DNA of 64,000 bases from Enterococcus mundtii (GCF_002813755.1 NZ_CP018061.1:1168001-1232000), one strand, 5' to 3'; counted from the stretch's first letter, positions 15,465 through 26,912 are shown. A program made the numbers and translations. Notes: a model not told the origin generated them from the letters alone.

Positions 15465-18400
15465 GTGTCGTTACAATTTATCTTAGGGAATGGTCAAAAA
15501 GACCACCGCAAAGCACTGATCGATGAAGCCGCCGCTTGGCTTGAAAAAGATGAAGACAATCAAGTATTTTTCCTTGTACCTAACTATAATAAATTTGAAC
15601 AAGAGCAAGAATTACTCGCTGAGATGCGAAAAAAAAGCGGAAAAAGCTCATTTAGCACAACGAATATGCAAGTATTCAGTTTCTATCGTTTGGCTTGGTA
15701 CTTATTACAACAAACCACGTTGCTGACAGGTAGTGAATTGACCGAATCTGGTTCAGCAATGATCCTTCGCCAAATCCTAGAAAAAAAACAAGAAGAATTG
15801 ACGATATTTCGTGGAGAAATCCGTAAAAAAGGGTTTATCCGTCAACTACAAGAGCTATACAGCGAACTGCAAGTCGGAAAAATTTCGCCTGTTGATTTGC
15901 TCACTTCTGTGACAGGAGAGTCGCCAAAAGAAGAAGACCGACAATTGAAAATGAAGGATCTACAACTGATCTTCTCGGCATTCGAAGAGGAATTAGTCCA
16001 ACGTGCGCTACAATCTGAAGACGCGTTGACTGTACTAGCAAATTATATGGCGACACAGGATTACCACAAGATCAAGTTTTTAGTGAGTGGTTTTGCCCGG
16101 ATCAATGCTCAAGAATACCAGTTGCTGCAAAAAATGATGGAAAAAGGGCATCTTGTGGTGGATTTGCTATTGGATCGCCCCTACAAATCTGATCTACCAG
16201 ATCCGTTGACCTTGTTTTTCAATACAGGGAAGGTCTATTTCCAACTACTTAACGCAGCAAGAGAATTGAATGTTCCTGTCTCTGTCGATCATTATGCACC
16301 GAATCGGGAATATCCAAAAGAACTTCAAACCTTACAACAAATGTGGGAAGAGACCTCCAGCCATCAGAAAAGCCAATCTGTTGAACTTGGCGCGCAAGAG
16401 ACACTACATCTGTGGGAGGCGGAGAATCCAACGGAAGAAGTCCGGCAATTAGCGGTGGAGATCCGACGTTTGGTCAGTCAAGAAGGCTTTCGGTATCGAG
16501 ATATCCAAGTGTTGACGAAGGATATGACGCTTTATGGAAATCTACTGCGTCCGATTTTTCAAGAGATGTCGATCCCTTTTTATCTGGATGAAGAGCAACT
16601 GATGGAAAATCATCCATTGATTGAATGGATCAACAGCTTATTTGCATTGGATCGTTACCAATACCGCTTAAACGATATCATGCGTTTCTTCAAGACAGAG
16701 TTGACGATCGGTGCCCCAGCGGAAGACCTGGATCTTGAGACTTGGGAAGCAACTAGAAATCAATTCCGCACGAACTTAGATATTACGGAAAATGTAGCGT
16801 TAGCTTACAACTATCAAGGAAATTATTGGCTTCGAGAAAAAGATTGGCAATTTGTTGCCTATGATTTTGAAGCAGAACAGCTAGAAGACGTCAAACAACT
16901 GGAAGAGCAATCAAATACGATCCGGAGACTTTTTCGTGACATGGTGCCGGTATTTTTGAAGAACATCAAAAAATGCCAAACAGGTCAAGAAGCTGTCACT
17001 TTGTTTTATCGCTTCTTGATCGAAAGCGGCGTGCAACAACAATTGCTTTTCTGGCGAGACCAAGAAGTGGCACGTGGTGGATTAGCTGCAGCTAGAAATC
17101 ATGAGCAAACGTGGGGCGCGTTGATGGATCTTTTGGACGAGTATTCATTGATCTACGGAGAAACAGCGTTCGACTGGGCATTATTCCAAGAGATCATCAC
17201 GAGTGGGCTAGAAAATCTTAGCTATGGGAAAATCCCTACGGCAATCGACCAGGTGAGGATCAACCGCTTGGAACTTGTGCGACCTAATCAAGCAAAAGTA
17301 ACATTTGCGGTCGGTTTGAATGACCAAGTGTTTCCAGATCGTCATGAAACCAAAGGCTTATTATCGAGCGAAGAACGTGAAGCGTTGAATCAAGGTTTAG
17401 GCGAGGATCAATTTTTATTTGATCCAGCAAAAGAAAGTATGTCTTTCGAACCTTTCCAAGCGTATTTAGTCTTTGCTTCGGGAACGGAACGCTTGTACTT
17501 GAGTTATGCGCAAAGCTATGATACCAATCGCTTGAAAATGTCTCCGTACTTGAAACGAGTCGTTGACTATCTAGGTGTTCCAGTTGAACCAAAATGTCAG
17601 TTGCAGTTGACGAGTGAACCAGATTGTTACGTGGGCACTTACCGCAGCGGGATCAATACGATCAATCGGGTCTATCGTTTAGCAAAAGAAGCCAAACAAG
17701 CAGTACCCCTTTATTGGCAACAATTGAAAGGGTTAGTTCTACGCTCTGACCAACGAAATTTTGCATTGACGATTTTTGAAAGTCAAGATCATCTGAATAT
17801 ACCAGTTTCCTTATCAGAAGAGATGGCAGAAGCCCTCTATGGCAAAGAAATCTACACGTCGATCTCACGCATGGAAAACTTTTATAACTGTGAGTATAAA
17901 TACTTTGTCCAGTTTGGCTTGAAGCTGAAAGAACGTAATATTTATGGGTTGACACCAGCTGCCACTGGCGACTTCTATCATGAATCATTGGATCGCTTCT
18001 TCAAATTGTTATTCTCGAATCAACTGTCACTTGTGGCGATGTCGGAGAAAGAGCGACAAGAATTTACCGAAAAAGTCTTACAAGAAGTATTTGGTGAATT
18101 GCGCTTTGAGATTTTAGATAGCTCTGCACGGATGAACTATATCCGTTACCAATTAGGGCAAACGATCCAAAAAGTGGCATGGGCGTTACAAAAACAAAGT
18201 AAGAATACGGGCATGAAGCCATTACAGACAGAGATTTTATTCGGACAGATCGCTGGCGCACGAGGGATTCCAGGTTTGGAAATACCTTTAGACAAAGGCG
18301 GGAAACTCCACGTTCGCGGAAAAATCGATCGCATCGATGTGGCAACTGAACAAAGTGATACGTGGTTAAGTGTAGTCGATTATAAATCAAGTGGTCGTTC

Positions 18401-18995
18401 TTTTGATGTGACTGAAGCTTACTACGGCATGGCGATGCAACTATTGACATATCTTGATGTGGCATTGATGGATGCTGTACGATTGACTGGGAAAGCTGCA
18501 GTCAAACCAGCAGGCTCCTATTACTTGCATGTGCATAATCCAGTTTTGACAGATACGACAGATGTCGAGAAAAATACGTTGAAAAAATTCAGCTATGACG
18601 GTGTTTTTGTCGATGATCCCGGTCTGTTAGAAGTGCTCGATCATTCATTGGAAGCAAAAGAAAGTTCGTTGATCTATCCAGTGAAGAAAAACGCCAAAGA
18701 CGAATTACAAAAGGGTAGTTATAGTAAAGAGAAGTTCTATACAGAAGAAGAACTTCAATTATTTATGAACCATAATCGTGAGAATATGCGTTTAGCGGGT
18801 GAAGCGATCACCTCAGGGGAGATCAAACTGAATCCAGCTTACAAAGATAAACAACGGATTGCTTGTGAGCATTGTCCGTTCAGAAGTATATGTACGTTTG
18901 ACGTCATGCTTAAAGAAAATAATTATCATCGTTTAGAAAAGCTGGATAAAGATGAAGCATTGCGCAGAATACTAAAAAGGAGTGAAGACGAGTGA
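15465..18995 (+). CDS. rexB: ATP-dependent helicase/nuclease subunit B
   Basis: RexB/AddB, 1,176 residues, is a component of the RexAB (AddAB) complex that processes double-strand ends for recombination. The C-terminal nuclease motif VVDYKSSGRSFD is visible, and four cysteines expected to hold a 4Fe-4S cluster occur as FYNCEYKYF and, near the end, CEHCPFRSIC. The first helicase motif is absent, as usual for this subunit. The start is a GTG at 15465 behind AAGGAGGC. It overlaps rexA by 4 bases, so the two subunits are translated together. Confidence 0.96.
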   Translation: MSLQFILGNGQKDHRKALIDEAAAWLEKDEDNQVFFLVPNYNKFEQEQELLAEMRKKSGKSSFSTTNMQVFSFYRLAWYLLQQTTLLTGSELTESGSAMILRQILEKKQEELTIFRGEIRKKGFIRQLQELYSELQVGKISPVDLLTSVTGESPKEEDRQLKMKDLQLIFSAFEEELVQRALQSEDALTVLANYMATQDYHKIKFLVSGFARINAQEYQLLQKMMEKGHLVVDLLLDRPYKSDLPDPLTLFFNTGKVYFQLLNAARELNVPVSVDHYAPNREYPKELQTLQQMWEETSSHQKSQSVELGAQETLHLWEAENPTEEVRQLAVEIRRLVSQEGFRYRDIQVLTKDMTLYGNLLRPIFQEMSIPFYLDEEQLMENHPLIEWINSLFALDRYQYRLNDIMRFFKTELTIGAPAEDLDLETWEATRNQFRTNLDITENVALAYNYQGNYWLREKDWQFVAYDFEAEQLEDVKQLEEQSNTIRRLFRDMVPVFLKNIKKCQTGQEAVTLFYRFLIESGVQQQLLFWRDQEVARGGLAAARNHEQTWGALMDLLDEYSLIYGETAFDWALFQEIITSGLENLSYGKIPTAIDQVRINRLELVRPNQAKVTFAVGLNDQVFPDRHETKGLLSSEEREALNQGLGEDQFLFDPAKESMSFEPFQAYLVFASGTERLYLSYAQSYDTNRLKMSPYLKRVVDYLGVPVEPKCQLQLTSEPDCYVGTYRSGINTINRVYRLAKEAKQAVPLYWQQLKGLVLRSDQRNFALTIFESQDHLNIPVSLSEEMAEALYGKEIYTSISRMENFYNCEYKYFVQFGLKLKERNIYGLTPAATGDFYHESLDRFFKLLFSNQLSLVAMSEKERQEFTEKVLQEVFGELRFEILDSSARMNYIRYQLGQTIQKVAWALQKQSKNTGMKPLQTEILFGQIAGARGIPGLEIPLDKGGKLHVRGKIDRIDVATEQSDTWLSVVDYKSSGRSFDVTEAYYGMAMQLLTYLDVALMDAVRLTGKAAVKPAGSYYLHVHNPVLTDTTDVEKNTLKKFSYDGVFVDDPGLLEVLDHSLEAKESSLIYPVKKNAKDELQKGSYSKEKFYTEEELQLFMNHNRENMRLAGEAITSGEIKLNPAYKDKQRIACEHCPFRSICTFDVMLKENNYHRLEKLDKDEALRRILKRSEDE

Positions 18996-21900
18996 CATCA
19001 ATTCCTTTAAAACCGGAAAATGAACGTTTTACCGATGAACAATGGCAAGCCATTTTTGACCAAGGCGACAACCTGCTTGTTTCGGCTTCCGCCGGCTCAG
19101 GTAAGACGACTGTGTTAGTCCGCCGTGTGATCGAAAAGTTGAAAATGGGCGTCAATATCGATGAGTTGCTGATCGTGACATTTACAGAAGCGGCAGCAAG
19201 AGAAATGAAAGAGCGGATTCAAGTAGCCTTGCAAGAAGCGGTCAATAGTGAAAGTGATCCGGTCTGGCAAAAACATTTTACGAAACAGCTTGTTTTACTG
19301 CCGACCGCAAATATCTCGACACTCCATGCGTTTTGTTTAACGGTGATCCGTAAATATTACTATTTGATCGATATCGATCCAGTCTTTCGGATGCTGACGG
19401 ATGAAACGGAAACGATCTTGATGAAAGAAGATGTCTGGGATGAGATCAGAGAACAACTTTATGCAGAAAATCGCGAAGGTTTTTTTCAGCTGACGATGAA
19501 TTTTTCAAATGATCGCTCAGATGACGGTTTGACTAACCTCGTATTTTCTCTCTATGATTTTGCTCGAGCAAATCCTGATCCGTTGGCTTGGTTGGATCGT
19601 TTACCAGAAGCGTATCGGCTAGAAGAGGGATTAGCAGCTTCTGCATTGTATCAAGAACAGATCCGGCCACTTGTCTTAGCTGATCTCCTTCATTGTACGC
19701 AGTTATACGAAGAAATGGTCGTTTTGGCACAAGAAGAAGGACTTGAAAAGATGTTTGATCAAGTCTCACAAGAGCAAGCAAGTATCCAACAAATCTATGA
19801 ACGTTTCCTTGGGGATGAGTTGGACGAAGCTTATCAAGCTTTAGAAAACCTGACGTTTTCGACCTTCAAAAGCAGTCGGAAAGCAGAGTTGAAAGAACGT
19901 TCTGCTGAAGTCAAAAACTTGCGAGACCGCGCCAAAAAAATCTTACAACAAATTGGCAAAAGCTATTTCCCAGTTTCGCCTGCACAAATCGAAGAGTTGA
20001 GTCAAAAAGCATTACCCCTCGTTGAACAAATGACAGCAGTCACAAAGCTTTTCATGGAAGGTTTCAGTGCGCGCAAACGTGAAAAAGGCGTGCTAGATTT
20101 CAATGATCTGGAACACTTGGCGTTGCAAATATTGACGAAACAAACAGAGGAAGAGTGGCTACCAAGCGAAGCATCGGATTATTATCGCAGAAAGTTTAAA
20201 GAAGTCATGGTCGACGAATACCAAGACGTCAATCAATTGCAAGAAGAATTGCTCTATTGGGTCAGAGAGCCAGATGAGGAGAGAGGCAATCTCTTTATGG
20301 TGGGAGATGTCAAACAGTCGATCTACTCCTTCCGTTTAGCAGATCCAACTCTATTTATCAATAAATATGAGAAATTCTCGGAAGAAAATGGGGGACGACG
20401 AATCGTCTTAGCTGAAAATTTCCGTTCAAGGCAGGAAGTCTTAGCGTTTACCAACTTGATTTTTGAACAGTTGATGGACCCAACCGTCGGACAAATCGCC
20501 TATGATGAAGCGGCTCGGCTGGTTCTAGGTTTTTCTGGATTCCCAGAAAATAAACGATTTGCACCAGAAGTCTTGATCTATGAAAAGGAACAAGAAACGA
20601 CAGAAATCGAGTTGCCGATAGACGATATGTTGGAAGACAAAACAGAAGGTGAACTCTTGATGACTGGCTTGAAGATCCGTGAATTGATCGATTCAAAATT
20701 CATGATCTACGACAAAAAAAGTCAAGAAGAGCGCCCAATCGAATTCAAAGATATCGTGTTATTGACACCAACGAAGAAAAATAATTTGACGATTTTAGAA
20801 GTATTCAAAACGTTTGATATTCCGTTGGAACTCAATGATGCCCAAAATTATTTCCAAGCGACAGAAATCAGGATCATGATTTCATTGCTCCAATTGATCG
20901 ACAATCCTTATCAGGATATCCCATTAGCTTCAGTGTTACGTTCACCAGTCGTGGGCTTGATCGAACCAGAGTTAGCACGTATCCGATTAGCCGATAAGGC
21001 ACATACTTACTATGATGCAGTCTTAGCTTATCAAAATAATAACCAAGATGAATTAGCGGCTAAATTGCTTCATTTCAATGAGCAATTGGAACAATGGCGA
21101 GAGTTAGCGCGGCGTTCTTCGATCACGGACTTATTATGGGAAATCTATTACCAAACAGGGTATTTAGAATATGTCGTTGGGTTGCCAGCTGGTGCACAAC
21201 GACAAGCGAATCTGTATGCGTTAGTGGATCGTGCCAAAGCTTATGAGCAAAGCTCGTTTCGCGGTCTCTATCAGTTTGTACGATTTATTGAGAAAATGCA
21301 GGAGAAAGACAAAGACTTGGCGGAACCAGTGATTGCTTCTAGTGACAATGCCGTTCGCGTCATGACCATCCATGCAAGTAAAGGATTAGAGTTTCCTATC
21401 GTTTTCTTATTAGATATGACGAAGCAATTCAATCTACAAGACTTGAAAAACCGTTATGCCTTTGAAGAAAAACTAGGTGCGGGCGTGCGCTACATGGAGC
21501 CAGACACGCGGGTCTTGTTTGACACCTTACCTTATCAAGCCATCAAATTGGCTAAGCAGAAAAAATTGCTTTCTGAAGAAATGCGTAAATTATACGTTGG
21601 ATTGACACGTGCCGAGCAAAAACTGTTTATTGTCGGTTCGTACAAAAGTAAAGAAGACACGTTCAAAGCGTGGTCAGAGGCAAGTGAACAAACGGATGTA
21701 GTGTTAGACCCTGTGATTCGCCTAAAAAGTTCGAGTAGCTTGATGAATTGGATCGGTTACAGCTTGATCCGTCATCCTAAAATGACCGAATATTTTCCAG
21801 AAGCCACGCCTTTGCCACAACTGAAACATTCACCGGGAGACTTTACGATCACCTGGATGGATCAACAAGTGATTTTAGCACAACGCCAAGCATTGACAGT

Positions 21901-22711
21901 CAAAGAAGAGCAAGCAGAGGAACAAAAAGGAGATCAAACACCATTAACCGCTGAACTACAAGCTCGTTTAGCTTTCACTTATCCTTATGAAGCCTCTTCG
22001 CAAACAACAAGTTATCAATCGGTTTCTGAGATCAAACGGCTGTTTGAAGATCCAGATGATTCTCCAGAGGCACGTTTGACTTGGGAAAGCAGTGATAAAA
22101 AAGCCTTTGCCCAGCCTTTCAGGTATACACAAGACCAATTAGCTGAACCACGCTTTGTACAAAAAGAGCGTAAAGTTTCTGCCACAGCTATTGGGACAGC
22201 GACACATTTCCTATTACAAGTGCTGCCGCTAGAAAATGTGACGAAACAAAGCATCGAAAACGAATTGACAACCCTCGTCAAAAAACGTTTAGTCGATGAA
22301 CAAGTAGCGAAACGTGTGCCGATTGATTCGATCTTATGGTTTTATGAATCTACCCTTGGCCGATCACTGATCGAACATCCAGAAAAAGTGAAACGCGAAC
22401 AACCATTTTCAATGCTTCTACAAGCAGAAAAGGTATTCGATCACTACCCGAATGAAGACGATGAATTATTGATCCATGGGATCGTCGATGGATACCTTGA
22501 TTTTGGGGAGTACGTGCAGCTTTATGATTTCAAGACTGATTTTATTTTACATCCTGAAAACCCAGAGGAAATCACTAAGGTCATCAGCAAATACCGCGGG
22601 CAATTGAACTTATACCAACGTGCATTGAGTGAAGCGTTGAATAAACCCGTTCAAGATGTCTTTTTGGTTTTGTTACAGGCGAAGAAAATAATAAATCTTA
22701 ATAAAGAATAA
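18992..22711 (+). CDS. rexA: ATP-dependent helicase/nuclease subunit A
   Basis: RexA/AddA, 1,239 residues, the UvrD-type helicase plus nuclease subunit. Walker A is SASAGSGKTTVL at about 31-42, the DEXX motif is MVDEYQDVNQ near residue 408, and motifs LAENFRSRQEVL and VMTIHASKGLEFPIVF follow. The C-terminal RecB-type nuclease carries GIVDGYLDF and LYDFKTDF. The start is a GTG that overlaps the rexB stop as GTGA. Together they resect DNA ends up to Chi-like sites and load recombinase, essential for repair of DNA breaks. Confidence 0.96.
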   Translation: MTSIPLKPENERFTDEQWQAIFDQGDNLLVSASAGSGKTTVLVRRVIEKLKMGVNIDELLIVTFTEAAAREMKERIQVALQEAVNSESDPVWQKHFTKQLVLLPTANISTLHAFCLTVIRKYYYLIDIDPVFRMLTDETETILMKEDVWDEIREQLYAENREGFFQLTMNFSNDRSDDGLTNLVFSLYDFARANPDPLAWLDRLPEAYRLEEGLAASALYQEQIRPLVLADLLHCTQLYEEMVVLAQEEGLEKMFDQVSQEQASIQQIYERFLGDELDEAYQALENLTFSTFKSSRKAELKERSAEVKNLRDRAKKILQQIGKSYFPVSPAQIEELSQKALPLVEQMTAVTKLFMEGFSARKREKGVLDFNDLEHLALQILTKQTEEEWLPSEASDYYRRKFKEVMVDEYQDVNQLQEELLYWVREPDEERGNLFMVGDVKQSIYSFRLADPTLFINKYEKFSEENGGRRIVLAENFRSRQEVLAFTNLIFEQLMDPTVGQIAYDEAARLVLGFSGFPENKRFAPEVLIYEKEQETTEIELPIDDMLEDKTEGELLMTGLKIRELIDSKFMIYDKKSQEERPIEFKDIVLLTPTKKNNLTILEVFKTFDIPLELNDAQNYFQATEIRIMISLLQLIDNPYQDIPLASVLRSPVVGLIEPELARIRLADKAHTYYDAVLAYQNNNQDELAAKLLHFNEQLEQWRELARRSSITDLLWEIYYQTGYLEYVVGLPAGAQRQANLYALVDRAKAYEQSSFRGLYQFVRFIEKMQEKDKDLAEPVIASSDNAVRVMTIHASKGLEFPIVFLLDMTKQFNLQDLKNRYAFEEKLGAGVRYMEPDTRVLFDTLPYQAIKLAKQKKLLSEEMRKLYVGLTRAEQKLFIVGSYKSKEDTFKAWSEASEQTDVVLDPVIRLKSSSSLMNWIGYSLIRHPKMTEYFPEATPLPQLKHSPGDFTITWMDQQVILAQRQALTVKEEQAEEQKGDQTPLTAELQARLAFTYPYEASSQTTSYQSVSEIKRLFEDPDDSPEARLTWESSDKKAFAQPFRYTQDQLAEPRFVQKERKVSATAIGTATHFLLQVLPLENVTKQSIENELTTLVKKRLVDEQVAKRVPIDSILWFYESTLGRSLIEHPEKVKREQPFSMLLQAEKVFDHYPNEDDELLIHGIVDGYLDFGEYVQLYDFKTDFILHPENPEEITKVISKYRGQLNLYQRALSEALNKPVQDVFLVLLQAKKIINLNKE

Positions 22712-22727
22712 GAAGTGAGCAAACTGG

Positions 22728-22757
22728 ACTTACACTTTGTAAGTAATATGCTATACT
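22728..22757 (+). promoter_or_regulatory. Promoter with operator dyad for the HxlR gene
   Basis: ACTTAC (22728-22733) and GTAAGT (22739-22744) form an inverted repeat that overlaps a TTACAC -35 (22730-22735), with TATACT as -10 (22752-22757) 16 bases downstream. A dyad on the promoter of its own regulator is typical for HxlR autoregulation. Confidence 0.6.
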
Positions 22758-22777
22758 CATGAAAAGAGGTGAGTAAG

Positions 22778-23119
22778 ATGGAGCTAACACAGACAGAATT
22801 CATTCTGTGTCCCAAATTTGAAAAAACATTCTCGATTTTAGGGAAAAAATGGAATGGATTGATTATCGATGTATTACTCGAAAATGGTCCGCAGCGCTTT
22901 GTTGATCTCTCTGCAAAAATCCCGATGGTCAGTGACCGTGTCTTGGTCGAACGATTAAAAGAGCTTGAAAAAGAAAAGATCGTTACCCGTAATTTTTCGT
23001 GTAATGAATCCAGCCGTTCAGAATATATGCTGACAGAAAAAGGGGCAGATCTACAAAAAGCGATGGTCCAGTTGCAGCTTTGGAGTGAGAAATGGGTCAC
23101 ACCCGAAGAATGCAGTTGA
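22778..23119 (+). CDS. HxlR-family transcriptional regulator
   Basis: A 113-residue winged-helix regulator. The signature CPKFEKTFSILGKKWNGLIIDVLLE begins at residue 10 with the conserved Cys, and RFVDLSAKIPMVSDRVLVERLKELE forms the recognition region. A C-terminal LTEKGADLQ wing helix follows. HxlR-type proteins often sense aldehydes, oxidants or electrophiles through the conserved Cys. ATG 22778 fits GAGG; the GTG at 22769 is too close. It is monocistronic and does not clearly regulate rexAB. Confidence 0.9.
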   Translation: MELTQTEFILCPKFEKTFSILGKKWNGLIIDVLLENGPQRFVDLSAKIPMVSDRVLVERLKELEKEKIVTRNFSCNESSRSEYMLTEKGADLQKAMVQLQLWSEKWVTPEECS

Positions 23120-23149
23120 TTTTGCATCAAAAATCTTGTACACTAGTTT

Positions 23150-23403
23150 TTAGTTGAATAGACAAAAAGAATGTTGACGAAAAAGAGTAGTTTGGCTAAA
23201 CCAGTATAGGGAGATCTGTCATGGACTGAAAGCAGATCCTGTGTTTGAAAAATGAAGTTCACTTTCCGAGTTCGTCTGAGAGATTTTTCAGACCGGCAGT
23301 ATATCTGTCGTTATTAAAATGAGTGTACGATCTCGTTGGGATCGTAAATTAGGATGGTAACGCGAAGACCTCGTTCCTTGATAGGAATGAGGTCTTTTTT
23401 GTA
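23150..23403 (+). ncRNA. T-box leader (tRNA-Phe) of pheST
   Basis: The leader ends with the T-box consensus region AGGATGGTAACGCG at about 23350-23365 followed directly by a terminator hairpin (AGACCTCGTTCC / GGAATGAGGTCT with T-run). Upstream is a Stem I candidate with AAAGAGTAG (AGTA motif) near 23181 and several candidate TTC codons at 23249-23277. By position (in front of pheS-pheT) the effector is uncharged tRNA-Phe, which would stabilise the antiterminator and allow transcription. The specifier codon cannot be fixed by eye. Confidence 0.88.
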
Positions 23404-23427
23404 GTTGAATTTAAAGGAGGAAATCGC

Positions 23428-24471
23428 ATGTCTTTACAAGCACAACTCGAAAGCTTGAAAGAAGCAACGATCGTCAAGATCAAGCAGGCGCAGGATTTGA
23501 AAGAACTAAATCAAATCCGTGTCGAAACATTAGGGAAAAAAGGACCGATCACTGAGGTCTTACGAGGAATGAAAGATCTAAGTGCCGAAGAACGTCCGAA
23601 AGTGGGAAGCTTTGCCAATGAGATCCGTGATCTATTGACACAAGAAATCGAAGAGAGAAAAGCAGTATTGGAAACCGCTGCAATGAATGAAGCATTAGAA
23701 AAAGAAACAATCGATGTCACGCTTCCAGGTCGCTCAGTCAAACAAGGGACACGCCATATCTTGACGCAGATCATGGAAGAAATCGAAGATATTTTTGTCG
23801 GCATGGGGTATCAAATCGTTGAAGGATATGAAGTCGAGTCAGACCATTACAACTTTGAACGAATGAATTTACCAAAAGACCATCCAGCGCGTGATATGCA
23901 AGATACTTTCTATATCTCAGAAGAAATCTTGATCCGTACGCATACGTCGCCTGTCCAAGCACGTACCATGGAAAAACATGATTTTTCAAAAGGTGCGCTA
24001 CGCATGATCTCACCAGGAAAAGTTTTCCGACGTGATACGGATGATGCAACACACAGCCATCAATTCCATCAAATCGAAGGATTGGTGATTGACAAGAACG
24101 TGACGATGGGTGATCTAAAAGGAACACTTGAAGTCGTGATGAAGAAAATGTTTGGGGAAGATCGCCAAATCCGTTTACGCCCAAGCTATTTCCCATTTAC
24201 AGAACCATCTGTTGAAGTCGATGTCAGCTGTTTCAAATGCGGTGGTTCAGGCTGTAACGTCTGCAAACACACAGGTTGGATCGAGATCTTAGGTGCTGGT
24301 ATGGTTCATCCAAATGTCTTGGAAATGTCAGGGATCGATCCTGAAGAATACTCCGGATTTGCTTTTGGACTTGGCCCAGATCGTGTCGCAATGTTACGTT
24401 ATGGGGTCAACGATATTCGTAATTTCTATCAAAATGACTTGCGCTTCTTAAGTCAGTTCAAGGGGGAGTAA
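23428..24471 (+). CDS. pheS: Phenylalanyl-tRNA synthetase alpha subunit
   Basis: A 347-residue class II synthetase subunit that charges tRNA-Phe together with PheT. Residues 1-85 are the coiled-coil tRNA-contact arm; motif 2 ([23 protein letters not shown]) and motif 3 ([14 protein letters not shown]) define the catalytic core. Length is usual. AAAGGAGG precedes the ATG. It is under T-box control and lies four bases upstream of pheT. Confidence 0.97.
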   Translation: MSLQAQLESLKEATIVKIKQAQDLKELNQIRVETLGKKGPITEVLRGMKDLSAEERPKVGSFANEIRDLLTQEIEERKAVLETAAMNEALEKETIDVTLPGRSVKQGTRHILTQIMEEIEDIFVGMGYQIVEGYEVESDHYNFERMNLPKDHPARDMQDTFYISEEILIRTHTSPVQARTMEKHDFSKGALRMISPGKVFRRDTDDATHSHQFHQIEGLVIDKNVTMGDLKGTLEVVMKKMFGEDRQIRLRPSYFPFTEPSVEVDVSCFKCGGSGCNVCKHTGWIEILGAGMVHPNVLEMSGIDPEEYSGFAFGLGPDRVAMLRYGVNDIRNFYQNDLRFLSQFKGE

Positions 24472-24475
24472 AAGA

Positions 24476-26896
24476 ATGTTAGTATCATATAAATGGCTGA
24501 ATCAATACGTTGATTTATCAAATGTGACACCGCAAGAACTTGCAGACAAAATGTCCGTCACAGGAATCGAAGTCGAAGGTGTGACTGTACCTGAAGAAGG
24601 CTTGAAGAAAATCGTTGTCGGAGAAGTGAAGGAATGTATTCCGCATCCTGATTCGGATCATCTATCGATCTGTCAAGTCGATATCGGCGAAGAGGAATTA
24701 TCACAAATCGTTTGTGGAGCACCGAATGTCAAAGCAGGAATCAAAGTCATCGTGGCTTTACCAAATTCACGGATTGCGGGCAATGTCAAAATCAAAAAAG
24801 GCAAGATGCGCGGACAAGTTTCAAATGGGATGATCTGTGCTTTGCAAGAAATCGGTTATTCTGACAGTGTCGTACCGAAAGAATATTCAGAAGGCATCTA
24901 CTATTTGCCACAAGAAGCGGTCAATGGGGAACCAGTCTTTTCTTATCTAGATATGGACGATGCCATCATCGAATTATCCATCACACCAAACCGTGCGGAT
25001 GCACTATCAATGAGAGGTGTGGCGTATGAAGTTGGCGCGATCTATCGCCAAAAACCAACATTCAATGATGAAAAGTTAGTAGAAGTTGAACGTAAAGCTT
25101 CAGAAAAAATTGCGGTAAAAGTAGAAGATGAGGAATTGGTACCAGCATACCAAATCCGTATCATTGAAAACGTCAAGATCCAACCGAGTCCACAATGGCT
25201 GCAAAATATCTTGATGAACGAAGGAATCCGACCAATCAATAACGTCGTTGATATCACAAACTATATCTTGTTATTGTTCGGTCAACCGTTACATGCATTT
25301 GACTATGATAAGTTAGGTTCAGAAGAAATCGTGGTACGTCATGCAGCAGAAAAAGAGAACATCGTGACGTTAGATGGTGAAACGCGCACATTGACCTCAG
25401 AAGACTTGGTCATCACGAATGGACAAGTGCCAGTCGCCTTAGCTGGGGTAATGGGCGGACAAGACTCAGAGATCACAGAAACAACGACAACCGTTGCGTT
25501 AGAATCTGCTCTATTCGATCCAATCTCGATTCGTCGCACAGCAAAACGTTTCAATTTACGTAGTGAATCATCTGCGCGCTTTGAAAAAGGTATCAATAAA
25601 GGAACCGTTGGCGAAGCAAGTGATGTTGCAGCGGCGATGATCGTTGCTTTAGCAGGAGGAGAAGTATTACAAGGAGCGGTCAAAGGTTCTGAGTATCAAG
25701 CAAAAGAAGTCGAAGTACAGATCACATTGAACCGCATCAACCAGTACCTTGGCACAGCCTTAAATGTCGCTGAAGTAAGTGAGATCTTTGAAGCATTAGG
25801 ATTCGGCTATCACGTCGATGGAGAAACTTATACTGTTGTTGTGCCTCCAAGACGTTGGGATATCCAGATCGAAGCAGACATCATCGAAGAAGTGGCACGT
25901 ATTTATGGGTATGATCGTTTGCCTTCAACGTTACCAAGCGGCGAAACAGTTGCAGGTAGTTTGACACAAGAACAAGCGACAACACGAAAGATCCGTACAT
26001 TACTCGAAGGCAGTGGTCTAACTGAAGCCATTAGTTATGCACTGACAACGGAAGATAAATCTCGTCAATTCGCTTTGAAAGAAACAGCCATCACTCGCTT
26101 GGATTGGCCGATGAGCGAAGACCGTTCTGTCTTACGTATGAACCTGATCAGTGGTCTATTGGATAACGTCCAATATAACACTGCACGTAAAAATGCAGAT
26201 GTCGCATTTTATGAAGTGGGTCGCGTCTTCTATCAAGAAAATGATCCGTTGACTCATCTGCCACAAGAAGTCACTCACGTAGCTCTTGCGGTATCTGGCA
26301 CATGGGAAGAGAAAAGTTGGCAAAGTAAGCCACAAGCGGTTGATTTCTTTACAGTAAAAGGAATATTAGAGAATGTATTCGAACAACTTTCCATCAAAGA
26401 GGAAATCACTTATCAAGCGTTGACAACGATTGATGAGCTTCATCCAGGTCGTACAGCAGCCATTTATTTAGGTGAAACAATGATCGGGTTTGTTGGTCAA
26501 GTACATCCTATGACTGCTAAAGCTTACGATATTCCAGAAACGTATGTGGCAGAGTTTGATTTAGCAACAGTCGTGGAAGCCTCACAAAAAGGCATCACTT
26601 TCCAACCAGTCACAAAATTCCCAAGTGTGACGCGTGACATTGCCATGTTAGTAGCTGAACAAGTGACGAATCAAGAAATCGTTCGCACGATCCAAGCAGC
26701 TGCTGGCCGATTCTTGACAAATGTCGAACTATTCGATGTCTACCAAGGAGCAAATATTGAAGCAGGGCATAAATCAGTCGCCTATACGTTAAGCTTTGAA
26801 AATCCCGAAGCAACGTTGACAGATGAAGAAATCAACCAAGCAATGAGCAAGGTTGAAAAGGCGTTGACAGAAACAGTCGATGCAAGTATTCGTTAA
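24476..26896 (+). CDS. pheT: Phenylalanyl-tRNA synthetase beta subunit
   Basis: An 806-residue partner of PheS. Domains in order: EMAP/OB-fold tRNA-binding domain (about 39-150, containing [20 protein letters not shown]), B3/B4 editing domain (about 215-390), B5, catalytic-like core, and a C-terminal anticodon-binding ferredoxin-like FDX-ACB domain ([14 protein letters not shown] from about 710). The editing domain removes mischarged Tyr. Ends at a strong terminator. Confidence 0.97.
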   Translation: MLVSYKWLNQYVDLSNVTPQELADKMSVTGIEVEGVTVPEEGLKKIVVGEVKECIPHPDSDHLSICQVDIGEEELSQIVCGAPNVKAGIKVIVALPNSRIAGNVKIKKGKMRGQVSNGMICALQEIGYSDSVVPKEYSEGIYYLPQEAVNGEPVFSYLDMDDAIIELSITPNRADALSMRGVAYEVGAIYRQKPTFNDEKLVEVERKASEKIAVKVEDEELVPAYQIRIIENVKIQPSPQWLQNILMNEGIRPINNVVDITNYILLLFGQPLHAFDYDKLGSEEIVVRHAAEKENIVTLDGETRTLTSEDLVITNGQVPVALAGVMGGQDSEITETTTTVALESALFDPISIRRTAKRFNLRSESSARFEKGINKGTVGEASDVAAAMIVALAGGEVLQGAVKGSEYQAKEVEVQITLNRINQYLGTALNVAEVSEIFEALGFGYHVDGETYTVVVPPRRWDIQIEADIIEEVARIYGYDRLPSTLPSGETVAGSLTQEQATTRKIRTLLEGSGLTEAISYALTTEDKSRQFALKETAITRLDWPMSEDRSVLRMNLISGLLDNVQYNTARKNADVAFYEVGRVFYQENDPLTHLPQEVTHVALAVSGTWEEKSWQSKPQAVDFFTVKGILENVFEQLSIKEEITYQALTTIDELHPGRTAAIYLGETMIGFVGQVHPMTAKAYDIPETYVAEFDLATVVEASQKGITFQPVTKFPSVTRDIAMLVAEQVTNQEIVRTIQAAAGRFLTNVELFDVYQGANIEAGHKSVAYTLSFENPEATLTDEEINQAMSKVEKALTETVDASIR

Positions 26897-26912
26897 ACCT
26901 TAATAATAGAAG

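Noticed and set aside
23511..23804. Antisense frames within pheS
   Set aside because: Explained by codon usage of pheS on the other strand; no ribosome site or independent promoter.
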